DNA of 32,283 bases. Origin: Deltaproteobacteria bacterium. GTDB taxonomy: Bacteria; Myxococcota; UBA727; VGSZ01. Where the stretch lies: the NCBI GenBank assembly GCA_016874845.1, contig VGSZ01000023.1, forward strand, positions 1 to 32,283, read 5' to 3'. The notes beneath the pieces were generated by a model. It saw nothing but the letters and a program-made list of their open reading frames with translations, was not told the origin of the DNA and searched no databases. The position numbers and the translations under genes were made by a program. This document shows, piece after piece, positions 7,614-16,578 of this stretch (the first letter of the stretch is position 1; each line of letters begins with the position of its first letter).

Positions 7614-10421
7614 TCACTCCACGACGAAGAGGGGATCGGACAGGAGCGCGGCGACCACGACCATCCACGCCCGCAGCGCGCCGGAGGGATCGTTGGTCAG
7701 CGCGTTGAGCTCGTCGGTGGCGGTCACGCGACAGGCGGGCGGCAGCGCGCCGCCGCCGGCGATGGCGTCTTGCCGCGCGCCCTCGTACACCGACCACAGC
7801 GCCATCACCTCGGCGTCGCCAGGGCCGCCGTCTTCGCCGAGGAGCCGCAGCCGCAGGCGTGCGAGCTCGGCCTGCACCGCTGCTGCATCGCTTGCTGTCA
7901 CGTCGAGGGTCGGGGCCAGCAGCTTGCGGTCGGCGACGGTCTTGCGCGCGGCGTCCTTGGCGACCACGCGGCACGCCACCTGGTTGGCGGCGCGCTCGAC
8001 GATGCGCATCATCACCGGGTTCGGCTGGCGGAAGCGCGTCGTCAGCGACTCCCAGTTCACGCCGCCGAACAGGATCCGGTACTCGTCGAAGGCGCGCAGC
8101 AGGTCGACGTCGCCGCCGGTCGCCGTGACCACCTCATCGGTGACCGCCCGCAGGTGCGCGCTCCACTGTTCGGGGGTGACGAGCACGCCGCGCCCGACCC
8201 CCGCCAGGGTCAGGGCGCGCGCGGTGAGGTCGTCAAGCTCGACGTCTGGTCCGCCGCGGAAGAACGGGCCGGTCAGGATGTCTCTGGCCAGCGCCTTCAG
8301 GTTGCGGCCGTGCACGGTGTCGAAGCGCTGGGCGAGGGCCGTCAGGTAGGCGTTCTGGATCGCGAAGGCGAGGCGCTGCTCGGCGTAGTCGGCGGCGATC
8401 GGGTCGACGGGCGCGCGCAGCACGCGCGCCCCGGTGAGCCCCTCGAACAGCGGCAGCACCATCGCGTACGGGAAGCGCGCGTCTTGCACGATCCGCGCGG
8501 CAAGCCACGTGATCGGATCGCCGACGTGGTCGCGACTATCAGCCGGCGCGCCGACGATGGCGCCAGAGCAGAAGTCGTCGTCGTCGGTGCAGAAGCGTTG
8601 CCCACGAAACGACGCCTCGAACATCTCTTGCGGTGGCGGGCGCACGCGCGCCGGGCGGTACTCGCCGTTGTTGCCGAAGCTGTAGAAGAGCCGAGCCACC
8701 GGATCCATCACCGCGTGGCACGACGTGCAGGCCACCGCCGACGTCGTCGCCGTGTCGAGATCGGCGTCGGGCGGCAGCCCCACCGTCGAGAAGTCGGCGA
8801 GCTTCATCACGTCGATGCCGAGCATGCGCTCGTAGACGACGCGCGCCGACCGGCGCCGCTCGCGGTTCGAGTTCGTGTTGACGAAGCGCTACATCACCGC
8901 GTGCGGCGTCAGCAGGCCGGCATGGGGGAAGCGGTCGCCGACGCCGGGCTGCGCGACGAGCTCGTTGGCCGGCGTGTCGCGCAGGCGCAGCGGGTGGAAC
9001 TCGGCGCGGTCGTTGGCGGCGGTGTTCACGTCGTCGAAGGTCCACTCGGGCGCCTGCGGGTTGAAGCCGTAGAGGATCGCGGTGTACGGGTTCGCCATCG
9101 TGAAGTCGCCGGTGGCGAGCGTGTCGACGGGCAAGCCCTCGCTCCAGACGTGGCGCACGAGCTCGAGGGGCTCGCGGGCGAGGCTGTCGGCGGCGTTGTT
9201 GCCGGCGGTCGGCTGGACACAGCTGCCGGGGTACGGCGAGCCGGCCTCGCCGCAGCAGACGTCGGTGGCCGGGTCGCACTGCTGCCCTCCGGTGCCCTCG
9301 GGCTGGAAGTAGAAGCGACGCGGACCGAACTGGGCGGCGAGCCGCACGAGCAGCTGATTCACGCCGCTGGTGGTGCGCGTGACCTCGCGCGTGAAGCGGT
9401 CCGTCCACAGCCAGTCGTTGTAGATCGCGACGACGCGGTTGGCCGCCGCCGGCGTGTCGAGCAGCGCGACGAGGGCCGCGTCGAGCTCTTCGTCGGTGGC
9501 CAGCGGCAGCGCCTCATCTGCCGGGCTCAACGGCTGCGACGCCAGCGCCAGCCGCGCCCGCGCCAGCGTCGACCGCCGCGACAGCAGCGACAGATCGGCC
9601 AGCGCGGCCTCGAGCGGCGCGACGGCCCCCTCGCCGCACACGTCGTCCTCACGCCGCAGCCGCTCGACAAAGGTGGCGAGCACCTGCTCTTCGGGCGAGT
9701 CGGGCGCGATCACGACACCGCCCGAATGCCCGACCTGGCCCGTCGGCAACGCCAGCAGCAGCGACAACCCCGGCGTCACGTCCTGCCGGGCGAGGCTGCG
9801 CAGCACGTCGACGTTGTGGGCGGCGAAGTCGACGTCGCCGGGGAACCGCAGCACGTGGCGGTTCGCGGTGGGCGGCGTCACCGCCAGGCCGTACTCGTTG
9901 TGGCAGCCGATGCAGCGCGAGAACACCGGACCCCAGACGTCGGCGACGAACGCTTCCTCCAGGCTGAGGCACGGCGAGAACGTCACCGTCAACGGCCCGA
10001 GGCGCGTCGTCGCCACGCCGTCGTCGACGTCGGCGGTCACCGTGACCGTCGTCGGCCGCAGCGCCGACAGGCGGGCCACCAGTCGTCCGTCGCCAGCGGT
10101 CGTCTCCGGCGCGGTCAGCGCGAGGGCCCCCGTCGTCGACGACGTCGCCGTCAGCTGTACCGCGCGGCCGGTGACCGGCGCGCCGGCGCGGTCGACCACC
10201 ACCACCGTGACGCTGACGACCGCGAGGCCATCGGCGGGCGCCACCACGCGATCGGCGGTCAGGCCGGAGGAGTCGACGTCGACGTCGCCGTTGCCCTCGC
10301 CCTCGCCCTCGGCGGTCGCGTCAGCGCCGCCGTCGACGACGAGGGGCGGGCAGGCGCCGAGCAGCGCCAGCGTCGTGAGCAGGGCGACGCGCCGCTGCAG
10401 CAGGAGCACCTTCGAGCTCAT
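7614..10421 (-). pseudogene. DUF1592/DUF1588-type cytochrome lipoprotein interrupted by in-frame TAG
   Basis: Read through, this is a 935-residue exported lipoprotein. ATG 10421 begins MSSKVLLLQRR, with a lipobox LLGAC (Cys24). An acidic linker leads to a bacterial Ig-like (Big_1-like) domain at about 50-148. A first haem motif CIGCH lies at about 170-174. The DUF1592-like region runs about 305-510 and reaches FPHAGLLTPHAVM. A TAG at 8889-8891 then stands in frame, after which the protein resumes perfectly: RFVNTNSNRERRRSARVVYE, the second haem motif CTSCH, then MDPVARLFYSFGNNGEYRP. Both halves share one frame, so the lesion is a single base change. Candidate original codons include TGG, CAG and TCG. 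It forms an operon with the DUF1501 gene downstream. Without read-through the product lacks the second haem and the DUF1588 part. Confidence 0.85.
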
Positions 10422-10563
10422 CGCGTCTTCGCTTGCGTCTGGCAGGACCTTGGTCTCACAGCGGACGGGAGCGCGGATCGGGCGATCGTCGTACCGCCCG
10501 CCGGGCCGGGCGGTGGCGGCGGCTCTCGCCGGCGGCGACGCAAATACAGTACAACGGTCGGCC
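10422..10563. promoter_or_regulatory. Divergent control region between cytochrome and sigma factor genes
   Basis: A 142-base gap separates the divergent starts at 10421 (minus) and 10564 (plus), so promoters for both units should lie here. A locally AT-rich CAAATACAGTACAACGG sits just upstream of the sigma-factor start. I could not identify a confident -35/-10 pair or an inverted-repeat operator. The arrangement would let the ECF factor regulate the cytochrome/DUF1501 unit, which is inference. Confidence 0.4.
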
Positions 10564-11310
10564 GTGACCGTCGACGCGCGCACCGACGAGGAACTGATGC
10601 TCGCCTACAAGGGCGGGCAGCCGCAGGCCTATCGCGTGCTCGTGCAGCGGCACCACGCGCCGCTGTACCGGTTCTTCCTGCGCGGGCTGAAGAGCCCCGA
10701 GGCCGCCGCCGACGCCACGCAGGAGATCTTCCTGCGCGTCGTGAAGAACGCCCCGTCGTGGGAGCCGAAGGCGAAGTTCACGACGTGGCTGTACACGATG
10801 GCCCGGAACTTCTGCATCGACGAGGTGCGCAAGGCGAAGTTCCGCAAGACCGACTCATTGAACGAGCGGCTCGACCAGGACGGCGACGGCGGCGAAGAGC
10901 GGCTCGACCGGGTCGCCTCGCCGGACCCGCAGCCGGATCGTCTCGTCGCCAACGCCCGGCTGCGGCGCGTGCTCGACGCCGCCATCGCCGACCTCCCCGA
11001 CGAGCAGCGCGAGGTGTTCCTGCTGCGCGAGCAGAGCGGGCTGCAGTTCAAGGACATCGCCGAGGCCACCGGGGTCGGCGAGAACACCGTGAAGTCGCGC
11101 ATGCGCTACGCGCTGGGCGCGTTGCAGAAGCGGCTGGCCGCCGCCGGCTTCGGCCGCGCCGACGATGCCCCCGCCCCGGCCCGGGCTCCAGCGGCGGCCC
11201 CGGCGGGAGCGCCGGCGCGGGCGGCGGATCGCGCCCCCGCAGATCGCCCCGAGCGCCACCCCGAGCGGCCTCCGGACGCGGTCGCTGCCGAGCGGACGTC
11301 GCGGCCGTAG
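10564..11310 (+). CDS. ECF-type RNA polymerase sigma factor
   Basis: A 248-residue sigma-70 family factor of the extracytoplasmic-function group. Region 2 is visible at about 10-90: YKGGQPQAYRVLVQRH, DATQEIFLRVVK and TTWLYTMARNFCIDEVRK. Region 4 is at about 140-190: LPDEQREVFLLREQSGLQF, KDIAEATGVGENTVKSRMR. There is no region 1.1 or 3. Residues about 195-248 are an Ala/Pro/Arg-rich tail absent from most ECF factors. The chosen start is GTG 10564 (VTVDARTDEELM); the frame is open far upstream but that sequence is the antisense of the cytochrome gene. The next gene, 84 bases on, encodes a membrane anti-sigma-like protein, the usual partner arrangement. Confidence 0.92.
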   Translation: MTVDARTDEELMLAYKGGQPQAYRVLVQRHHAPLYRFFLRGLKSPEAAADATQEIFLRVVKNAPSWEPKAKFTTWLYTMARNFCIDEVRKAKFRKTDSLNERLDQDGDGGEERLDRVASPDPQPDRLVANARLRRVLDAAIADLPDEQREVFLLREQSGLQFKDIAEATGVGENTVKSRMRYALGALQKRLAAAGFGRADDAPAPARAPAAAPAGAPARAADRAPADRPERHPERPPDAVAAERTSRP

Positions 11311-11394
11311 ACCGCCGTGCTGGGCCGCCCGTTTGCAACCCCACCGCTCCGTCCCCGAAACCTCCGAGAGCCCCGCTCCCCGACCACCCTTCCC

Positions 11395-12813
11395 ATGACC
11401 GAGCCCCTCTCTCCCGACGACGCGCTGGTGCTGGCCTACGTGGACGGCACCCTCGGCGAAGCCGCGCGCGCCGCGTTTGCGGCGCGGCTGGGCGCCGAGC
11501 CGGCGCTGCGCGCCGAGGTCGAGGGGCTCGTGGCCCTGCGCGCGCTGCTCGCCGACGACGCGCGCTTCGGCCAGGACAGCGGCGTCGACGCGCCGCCGGC
11601 CCACCTGGTGGACGCCATCGTGCGCGCCGAGGTCGCCGCACGCCCTGACGCGATCCGCGCCGCCGTGCTGCGCGCCGCCGACGACGCCGCCGGCCGCGGC
11701 GGGTGGCGGGCCCGGCTGTCGTCATGGCTCGTCGGCGGCAGCCTCGTGGGGGCCGGCGCGCTGGCCCTGCTCGTGGTCGTGCAGCGCGCCGAAGCGCCCT
11801 CGGCGGCGCCGCAGGCCGTGGCGGGCAGCGCCGCGCCCGCGGTGGCCGGCGAAGCGGCGCCCCCGACGGCGGTCCCCATGGCGCCGCCGCCACCGGCCGC
11901 CGCCGCGCTGCCCGCGGCGCTCACCAAGGGCGCCGCCGTCGGCGAGGGCGCGACGCTGTCGGCCGGAGACGCGCGCGGCCTCGCGGCGGCGACCAGCGCC
12001 GCGCCGCGCAAGCCGGCGGCGCCCGGCGACGCCGTCGCCAGCGTCCCTGACGCCGAGCGCGAGGCGGCGCGCGGCGGCGCGGCGGTGGGGCAAGAGCTCC
12101 TCTTCGCCGAGCAGAAGGCCAGCGCCGACCGCCGCGACGACGACCACGACAGCGCCGACGAGGCGGCGCCCCGCGCGCCGTCGTTGCCGGCCGCGCCGGT
12201 GGCGATGGCTCCCGGCGCGCCCGTCCCCGCGACTGCCGCGCCTCCGCCGGCGTCGGCGGGGCCGGCTCCGTCGATCCCACGCTCGCGCGAGGAGTTCCTC
12301 GAGCGCCGGGCGAAGGCCAAGGAGGAGCCGGCGCCGAAGGCCGCGCGCGCGACCGCCGACGACTATGCGCGCGCGCGGGCGGTGCAGACCGCCAACGAGA
12401 TCTACGCCGCCGCCGAGCACGAGCTCGCCCTGGGGCGCGCCGGCACCGCCCTCGATCTGGCCCAGCGCGCCGAGGCCGCCGACGGGGCGCGGGCGCTCGG
12501 CCCCCTGCCCGCGGCGCTGCAGGTCCGCGCCTACGGCATGCTGCGCCGCACCGCCGACGCCGCCCGCGTCGCGAGCCGGCTGCTGCAGACGGCGCCCGCC
12601 GAGCCCGTTGTCGTCGAGGCGCTGCTGGTCGGCGCCGACGCGGCCGTCGCCGTCGGCGACCGCGGTCTGGCCCGGCGCCTGCTGACCCACGCGCTGGCCC
12701 CGGCCAACCGCGACGCGGGGCGGCGGACGAAGGCGCAGGCGCGGCTGACGGCGCTGTCGTCCGCCGCGGGCGCGGCCCCGACCGACGCCGCGGCCGAAGC
12801 AGCGAAGCGCTGA
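11395..12813 (+). CDS. Membrane anti-sigma-like protein with helical-repeat tail
   Basis: 472 residues from ATG 11395. The N-terminus LAYVDGTLGEAARAAFAARL followed by LRAEVEGLVALRALL resembles the cytoplasmic helical domain of anti-sigma factors (LxxYxDGEL...), but the zinc HxxxCxxC signature is missing. One membrane helix follows at about 113-128 (WLVGGSLVGAGALALLVVVQ region). The external part begins with about 170 residues of low-complexity Ala/Pro/Gly. The last 140 residues are helical (ANEIYAAAEHELALGRAG, ALQVRAYGMLRRTADAARVA), resembling TPR-like repeats. By position and layout it should hold the upstream ECF factor at the inner membrane and sense an envelope signal through its periplasmic tail. 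This role is inferred, not proved by a motif. Confidence 0.75.
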   Translation: MTEPLSPDDALVLAYVDGTLGEAARAAFAARLGAEPALRAEVEGLVALRALLADDARFGQDSGVDAPPAHLVDAIVRAEVAARPDAIRAAVLRAADDAAGRGGWRARLSSWLVGGSLVGAGALALLVVVQRAEAPSAAPQAVAGSAAPAVAGEAAPPTAVPMAPPPPAAAALPAALTKGAAVGEGATLSAGDARGLAAATSAAPRKPAAPGDAVASVPDAEREAARGGAAVGQELLFAEQKASADRRDDDHDSADEAAPRAPSLPAAPVAMAPGAPVPATAAPPPASAGPAPSIPRSREEFLERRAKAKEEPAPKAARATADDYARARAVQTANEIYAAAEHELALGRAGTALDLAQRAEAADGARALGPLPAALQVRAYGMLRRTADAARVASRLLQTAPAEPVVVEALLVGADAAVAVGDRGLARRLLTHALAPANRDAGRRTKAQARLTALSSAAGAAPTDAAAEAAKR

Positions 12814-12870
12814 CGCGACCCCGATCGGCGCGGCTTCGCCGTGCGCGATCGTGCTGCTAATGAGGCGCCC

Positions 12871-13896
12871 ATGAGCGTGATCGTCGGCCAGGACCGCGTC
12901 GTCGCCGCGCTGACGAAGGCTGTGCAGTCGCGGCGTCTGGCCCATGGACTTCTGTTCCTTGGCCCCGACAGCGTCGGCCGCGAGGCGACCGCGCGGGCGC
13001 TGGCCCGGGGGCTGCTGTGCGATCGGCGCGGCGCCAGCGCCGTCGTTCCCTTCGGCTGCGGGGTGTGTCGCGGGTGTCGACGGGTCGAGGGCGGCTCGCA
13101 CCCCGACGTGCACATCGTGATGTCCGATGCGGAGGCGGTGGCGCGTGGGCTGGCCCAGCCCGAGGGCAAGAAGAAGCCGTCGGTCGAGATCCGCATCGAC
13201 GCCATCCGCGAGATCTGCCGCCAGCTGCCGCAGCGCCCGTACGAGGGCCGCACCCGCATCGTGATCGTCCTCGACGCGCACCGCATGAACGAGCACGCGC
13301 AGAACGCGCTGCTGAAGGGCCTCGAGGAGCCCGGCGAGGCCGAGAACATGCTCGTGTTGGTGGCCCCCGGCGCGCGGGCCGTGCTGCCCACCATCGCCAG
13401 CCGCTGCCAGCGGCTGGCGTTCTCGCCGCTGACCGCCGACGCCGTGCGCACCATCCTGCGCCACAAGGGCGTCGCCGACGCCGACGCGCGCGCCGCCCGC
13501 CCCGGCGTCCACAGCGTCGCCGCCGCGCTCGCCGACGAGGAGGGCGACGACGACGCCGTGTCGCGGCTCGTCATCGGCATCACGCTGCGCCAGACCAACG
13601 ACGCGCTGGGCGACCGCCTGCAGCTCGCCGCCGATCTCAGCCGCGACCGCGCCACCGTGCTGGCGCTCCTCGGCCAGGCCGAGCTGCGCCTCGGCGCCGC
13701 CCTGCGCGCGCGCATCGTTCTGGGCGACGCCACCGCCGGCCTCGGCGCCGACGCTCATGGCCTCGACGAGGTGAGCGCTCTCGAGGGCATCGCCGCCGCC
13801 CGCGCCGACCTCGCCGGCAACGGCATCGTCCAGCTCGTCGTCGAGCGCCTGCTGCTCGGCGCGCCGCCGTCGATCCTCGCCGGGAGACGACGGTGA
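12871..13896 (+). CDS. holB: DNA polymerase III subunit delta prime
   Basis: Clamp-loader subunit that helps load the sliding clamp at primer ends. The 341-residue protein starts MSVIVGQDRVVAALTKAV. The P-loop position reads GPDSVGREA (31-39), lacking the Lys-Thr of an active Walker A, as often in delta prime, which does not need ATP hydrolysis. Four cysteines (about 50, 63, 66, 69; CGVCRGC) form the typical zinc module. Later motifs are RIVIVLDAHRMNEHAQNALL, KGLEEP and IASRCQRLAFSPL with the SRC element. ATG 12871 was chosen over an in-frame GTG ten codons upstream. It is followed with a GTGA overlap by the next gene. The C-terminal domain is short and divergent. Confidence 0.9.
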   Translation: MSVIVGQDRVVAALTKAVQSRRLAHGLLFLGPDSVGREATARALARGLLCDRRGASAVVPFGCGVCRGCRRVEGGSHPDVHIVMSDAEAVARGLAQPEGKKKPSVEIRIDAIREICRQLPQRPYEGRTRIVIVLDAHRMNEHAQNALLKGLEEPGEAENMLVLVAPGARAVLPTIASRCQRLAFSPLTADAVRTILRHKGVADADARAARPGVHSVAAALADEEGDDDAVSRLVIGITLRQTNDALGDRLQLAADLSRDRATVLALLGQAELRLGAALRARIVLGDATAGLGADAHGLDEVSALEGIAAARADLAGNGIVQLVVERLLLGAPPSILAGRRR

Positions 13897-14468
13897 GCCT
13901 CGATCCGCGCGCCCTTGTCGTCGCTGCCGCGCCCGCCGTAGCCCTCGTCGTGGGGCTCGTCGCCCAGCCGCAGCCGCAGAGCGTCGTCGCCGCGCAGCAG
14001 GCCTTCGATCGCTCGGCGCTCGGCGCCGCGGTGTCGACGACCCCGTCGGTGCCTCAGCGCGCCCTCGACGTGAAGCTCGGCGGCGCGCTGTCGCTGCGCG
14101 GCGTCGACCTGCCGACGCCGGCGCTGTCGCGCGGCGCTCGCCTGTCGATGAAGCTGCACTTCGCCGTCGACGCCCCCGTCGCCGATGACTGGCAGGTGTT
14201 CGTCCACGTCGACGCTGACGAGGGTGGCTTTCGGATGAATGGCGACCACTGGCCGCTGCGCGGCAACTACCGCACCGCGCTGTGGCAGAAGGGCGAGCAC
14301 GTCGTCGACGCCTTCGACGTCGTCGTGCCCTCCGCCGCCCCCGCCGGCGGCTACACGGTGTGGGTGGGCCTGTACCACGGCGACGAGCGCCTGCCGTTCT
14401 CGGGCGGCGACCGCGCGCTGCACGACGGCGAGAACCGCATCAAGGTCGGCGCCGTGGTCGTCGAGTGA
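13893..14468 (+). CDS. Secreted or anchored beta-sandwich protein of unknown function
   Basis: 191 residues; GTG 13893 overlaps the holB stop (GTGA). An N-terminal hydrophobic stretch (ALVVAAAPAVALVVGLVA) acts as signal or anchor. The rest reads as a single beta-sandwich: LSMKLHFAVDAPVADDWQVF, VHVDADEGGFRMNGDHWPL, then GEHVVDAFDVVVPSAAPAG, GYTVWVGLYHGDERLPF. This pattern (FVHxxD...GDHxPxxG...W..GE.V.D...P...G.Y....GLY) recurs as a C-terminal domain of some large membrane glycosyltransferases, where its role is unclear; here it stands alone. No catalytic residues are evident. It is translationally coupled on both sides, to holB and to the HAD hydrolase. Confidence 0.7.
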   Translation: MSLDPRALVVAAAPAVALVVGLVAQPQPQSVVAAQQAFDRSALGAAVSTTPSVPQRALDVKLGGALSLRGVDLPTPALSRGARLSMKLHFAVDAPVADDWQVFVHVDADEGGFRMNGDHWPLRGNYRTALWQKGEHVVDAFDVVVPSAAPAGGYTVWVGLYHGDERLPFSGGDRALHDGENRIKVGAVVVE

Positions 14469-15118
14469 CGACGACCTTCGGGACGACGTCCGGGATGACG
14501 CCCGAAACGGCGCTCGGAGGGACGCCCCACCCACCGCGCGTCGTCGCCTTCGACCTCGGCGGCGTCCTCGTCGACGTAGACAAGACGCACCTCATGGCGC
14601 TCGGCCCCACCGACGCCGTCGATGCCGCGTTCTTTGGCCCCGCCCACGACGCCGCCACCGTGGGCGCGCTCGACGCCCGCGGCTTCGCCGCCGCCATGGG
14701 CCGCGCGCTGCGTAACCGGGGCGTCGACGTCGACGACGCTGTCGTACGCGACGAATGGGCGCGCGTGGTGGCGTGGCGATCGGGGGGCGCGGCGCTGCTG
14801 TCGGCGTGCGCGGGCGTGGTGACGACCCACGTGTGGTCGAACACCGACCCCATCCACTGGAGCGTGCTCGGGCCGGCCATCGACGGTGTAGTGCACCACG
14901 CAGCGTCGTCGTTTCGTCTGCGCGCGGCCAAGCCCGACCCGCGCTTCTACGCGGCGGCGCTGGCGGGCCATGCGCCCGGCGACGTCCTGTTCGTCGATGA
15001 CCGCGCCAACAACGTCGCTGCGGCGCGGGCGCTCGGCATCGACGCCGTCGTCGTCACCAGCGTCCAGGGCGCCCGGGAGTTGCTGTCGGCGCGCGGCATT
15101 GCCGTCGCGGATCGCTGA
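14465..15118 (+). CDS. HAD-superfamily hydrolase, subfamily IA
   Basis: A haloacid-dehalogenase-fold phosphatase of 217 residues from GTG 14465 (GTGA overlap with the preceding stop); ATG 14495 is an alternative start. All four motifs are present: motif I FDLGGVLVDVD, in which the second Asp of DxD is replaced by Gly as in many GGVL-type members; motif II WSNTDP; motif III Lys in RAAKPDPRFY; motif IV LFVDDRANNVAAARALG. A helical cap (about residues 35-110) lies between motifs I and II. Members of this group act on small phosphorylated metabolites; the substrate cannot be read from the sequence. Confidence 0.88.
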   Translation: MTTTFGTTSGMTPETALGGTPHPPRVVAFDLGGVLVDVDKTHLMALGPTDAVDAAFFGPAHDAATVGALDARGFAAAMGRALRNRGVDVDDAVVRDEWARVVAWRSGGAALLSACAGVVTTHVWSNTDPIHWSVLGPAIDGVVHHAASSFRLRAAKPDPRFYAAALAGHAPGDVLFVDDRANNVAAARALGIDAVVVTSVQGARELLSARGIAVADR

Positions 15119-15165
15119 CGCCAGCGAGGTGTTTGCGCGCTCGGCGGCGGGCGCAGGATGCGGCG

Positions 15166-16501
15166 ATGCGACGGAGCCCGTCTTTCTCGTGCTCGCGTGG
15201 CCCCCTGACCGCGCTGGCGCCGCGCGTGCGAGCGGCGCTCATGGCGACGCTGTCGCTGTTCACCGCGACCACGGCGCAGGCAACGACGGGGCCGCGCCTC
15301 GGCGTGCTCGTGGTGTTCGACCAGCTGCCGGCGTGGGAGCTCGAGGCTGCCGCGCCCTTCGTCGGCGACGGCGGCTTCGGCGGGCTCGACGGCGCGGACC
15401 TCGACCTGTGGTTCGACCACACCGGCACCGAGACCGACCCGGGGTACGCGACGCTAGCGACGGGCGCGTGGCCGACGGTGCACGGGATCGCGACGAACCC
15501 CTGGGGGCGGGCGGCCAGAAGCAATACGCCGTCGATGACGTCGCCTGCCCGGTGCTCGCGCCCACCGCCGCTGACCTGGGTGCCCGCGCGAGCCACGGCC
15601 GTGGCCCGGCGCGGCTGCCGGTGCCGACGCTGGCCGACGCCCTGAAGGCCGACAGCGGTGGCCACGCCCGCGTCGTCCCGTTGAGCCACAAGGACCGCTC
15701 GGCGATCCTCACCGCCGGCCGAGCCGGCGCGCGCGCCGTCTGGTGGTCGGGCACGCCTACTACGGCGCCGACAGCCTCGAGGCCCACGACATGCGGCGAC
15801 GCGCCGACGTCGCCCTGCGACGGTTCCGCGCCGCCCTCGAGCAGCGCGTCGGCCGGCAGTCCGTCGTCCTCGCCGTCACCGCCGACCACAGCGGCCCTCC
15901 GCTGCCGCAGGGCATGCGCGCCCACGGGCTCGACGAGCCATCGATTCAGGTCGAGACCATCGTGGCCGCCGCCGAGCGCGTCGCCGCTGCCGTCCTCGCG
16001 ACGCCGACGACGGCCACCGACAAAGGCAAAGGCAAGGGCGAGGGCAAGAACGAGGCCTCGGCCGGGGACGCGTCGTCGTCGAACAAGCCGCGCGTGCAGG
16101 GGCTCTGCCCACCGCAGCTGTTCGTCGCCGCGGCGGTACGGGGCATCCCCGGCGTCGCCCGCGTCTACGACCTGCGGCAGCCGGCCGACCGCGACGACGC
16201 CTGCGGCCCGCTGATGCGCGCGTCGGCGCCGCCGGGCCGCGCAGCGCGGCTGGTTGCGCGTCAGGCGCCGCGGGTGGTGTTCCTCGACACCGGCGGCCGC
16301 GACCTCGGCTCCGACCACGGCGCGCCGTACGCGCACGACCGGCGTGTGCCGCTCTTGTTGCGTGGTCCGGGGATCGCGCGGGGGCGGTTCGCTGCGCGCG
16401 CCGACGCCCGCGACGTTGCAGCGACGCTGGCCTTCGTGCTCGGGGTGTCACCGCCCGACGCGTCCATGAGCAAGGTCGTCGGGGCGGTCGATCCGCGCTG
16501 A
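15166..16501 (+). pseudogene. PafA-like alkaline phosphatase, one frameshift plus internal deletion
   Basis: Three reading frames together encode one secreted phosphatase of the type I phosphodiesterase/alkaline phosphatase superfamily. Frame 1 (ATG 15166, AGGA upstream) gives a signal peptide, GVLVVFDQLPAWELEA, the nucleophile Thr region ETDPGYATLATGAWPTVHGI and NPW. At a GGGGG run (15508-15512) the match moves to a second frame: GGQKQYAVDDVACP, LSHKDRSAILTAG, ARAVWW. Near 15745 it jumps to a third frame: VVGHAYYGADSLEAHD, LAVTADHSGPPL, SDHGAPYAHDRRVPLLLRGPGI. In relatives the ground between AxxWW and VGHxxG spans about 100 residues or more, absent here. A Lys/Gly-rich run (16021-16060) is also unusual. 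Broken gene, or homopolymer error plus a deletion. Confidence 0.82.
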
Positions 16502-16578
16502 CCAGCCTCGCGCCGCTGCTTCGCCTTTGCTGCCGGTGACCGCGCTCATGAGGCCGGTGACGTGGTGGCGGCAGGCAC

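Noticed and set aside
7392-11648. A 1418-codon open frame on the plus strand
   Set aside because: It runs antisense to the cytochrome and DUF1501 genes and out of frame with the sigma factor; composition is Arg-rich with no motifs.
11722-13758. A 678-codon minus-strand frame opposite the anti-sigma and holB genes
   Set aside because: No domain is recognisable, and the plus-strand genes have signature motifs and coupled starts.
16502-16578. Possible bidirectional terminator between the convergent phosphatase and yicC genes
   Set aside because: Only a direct GCCGGTGAC duplication is visible, with no hairpin plus T-run on either strand.
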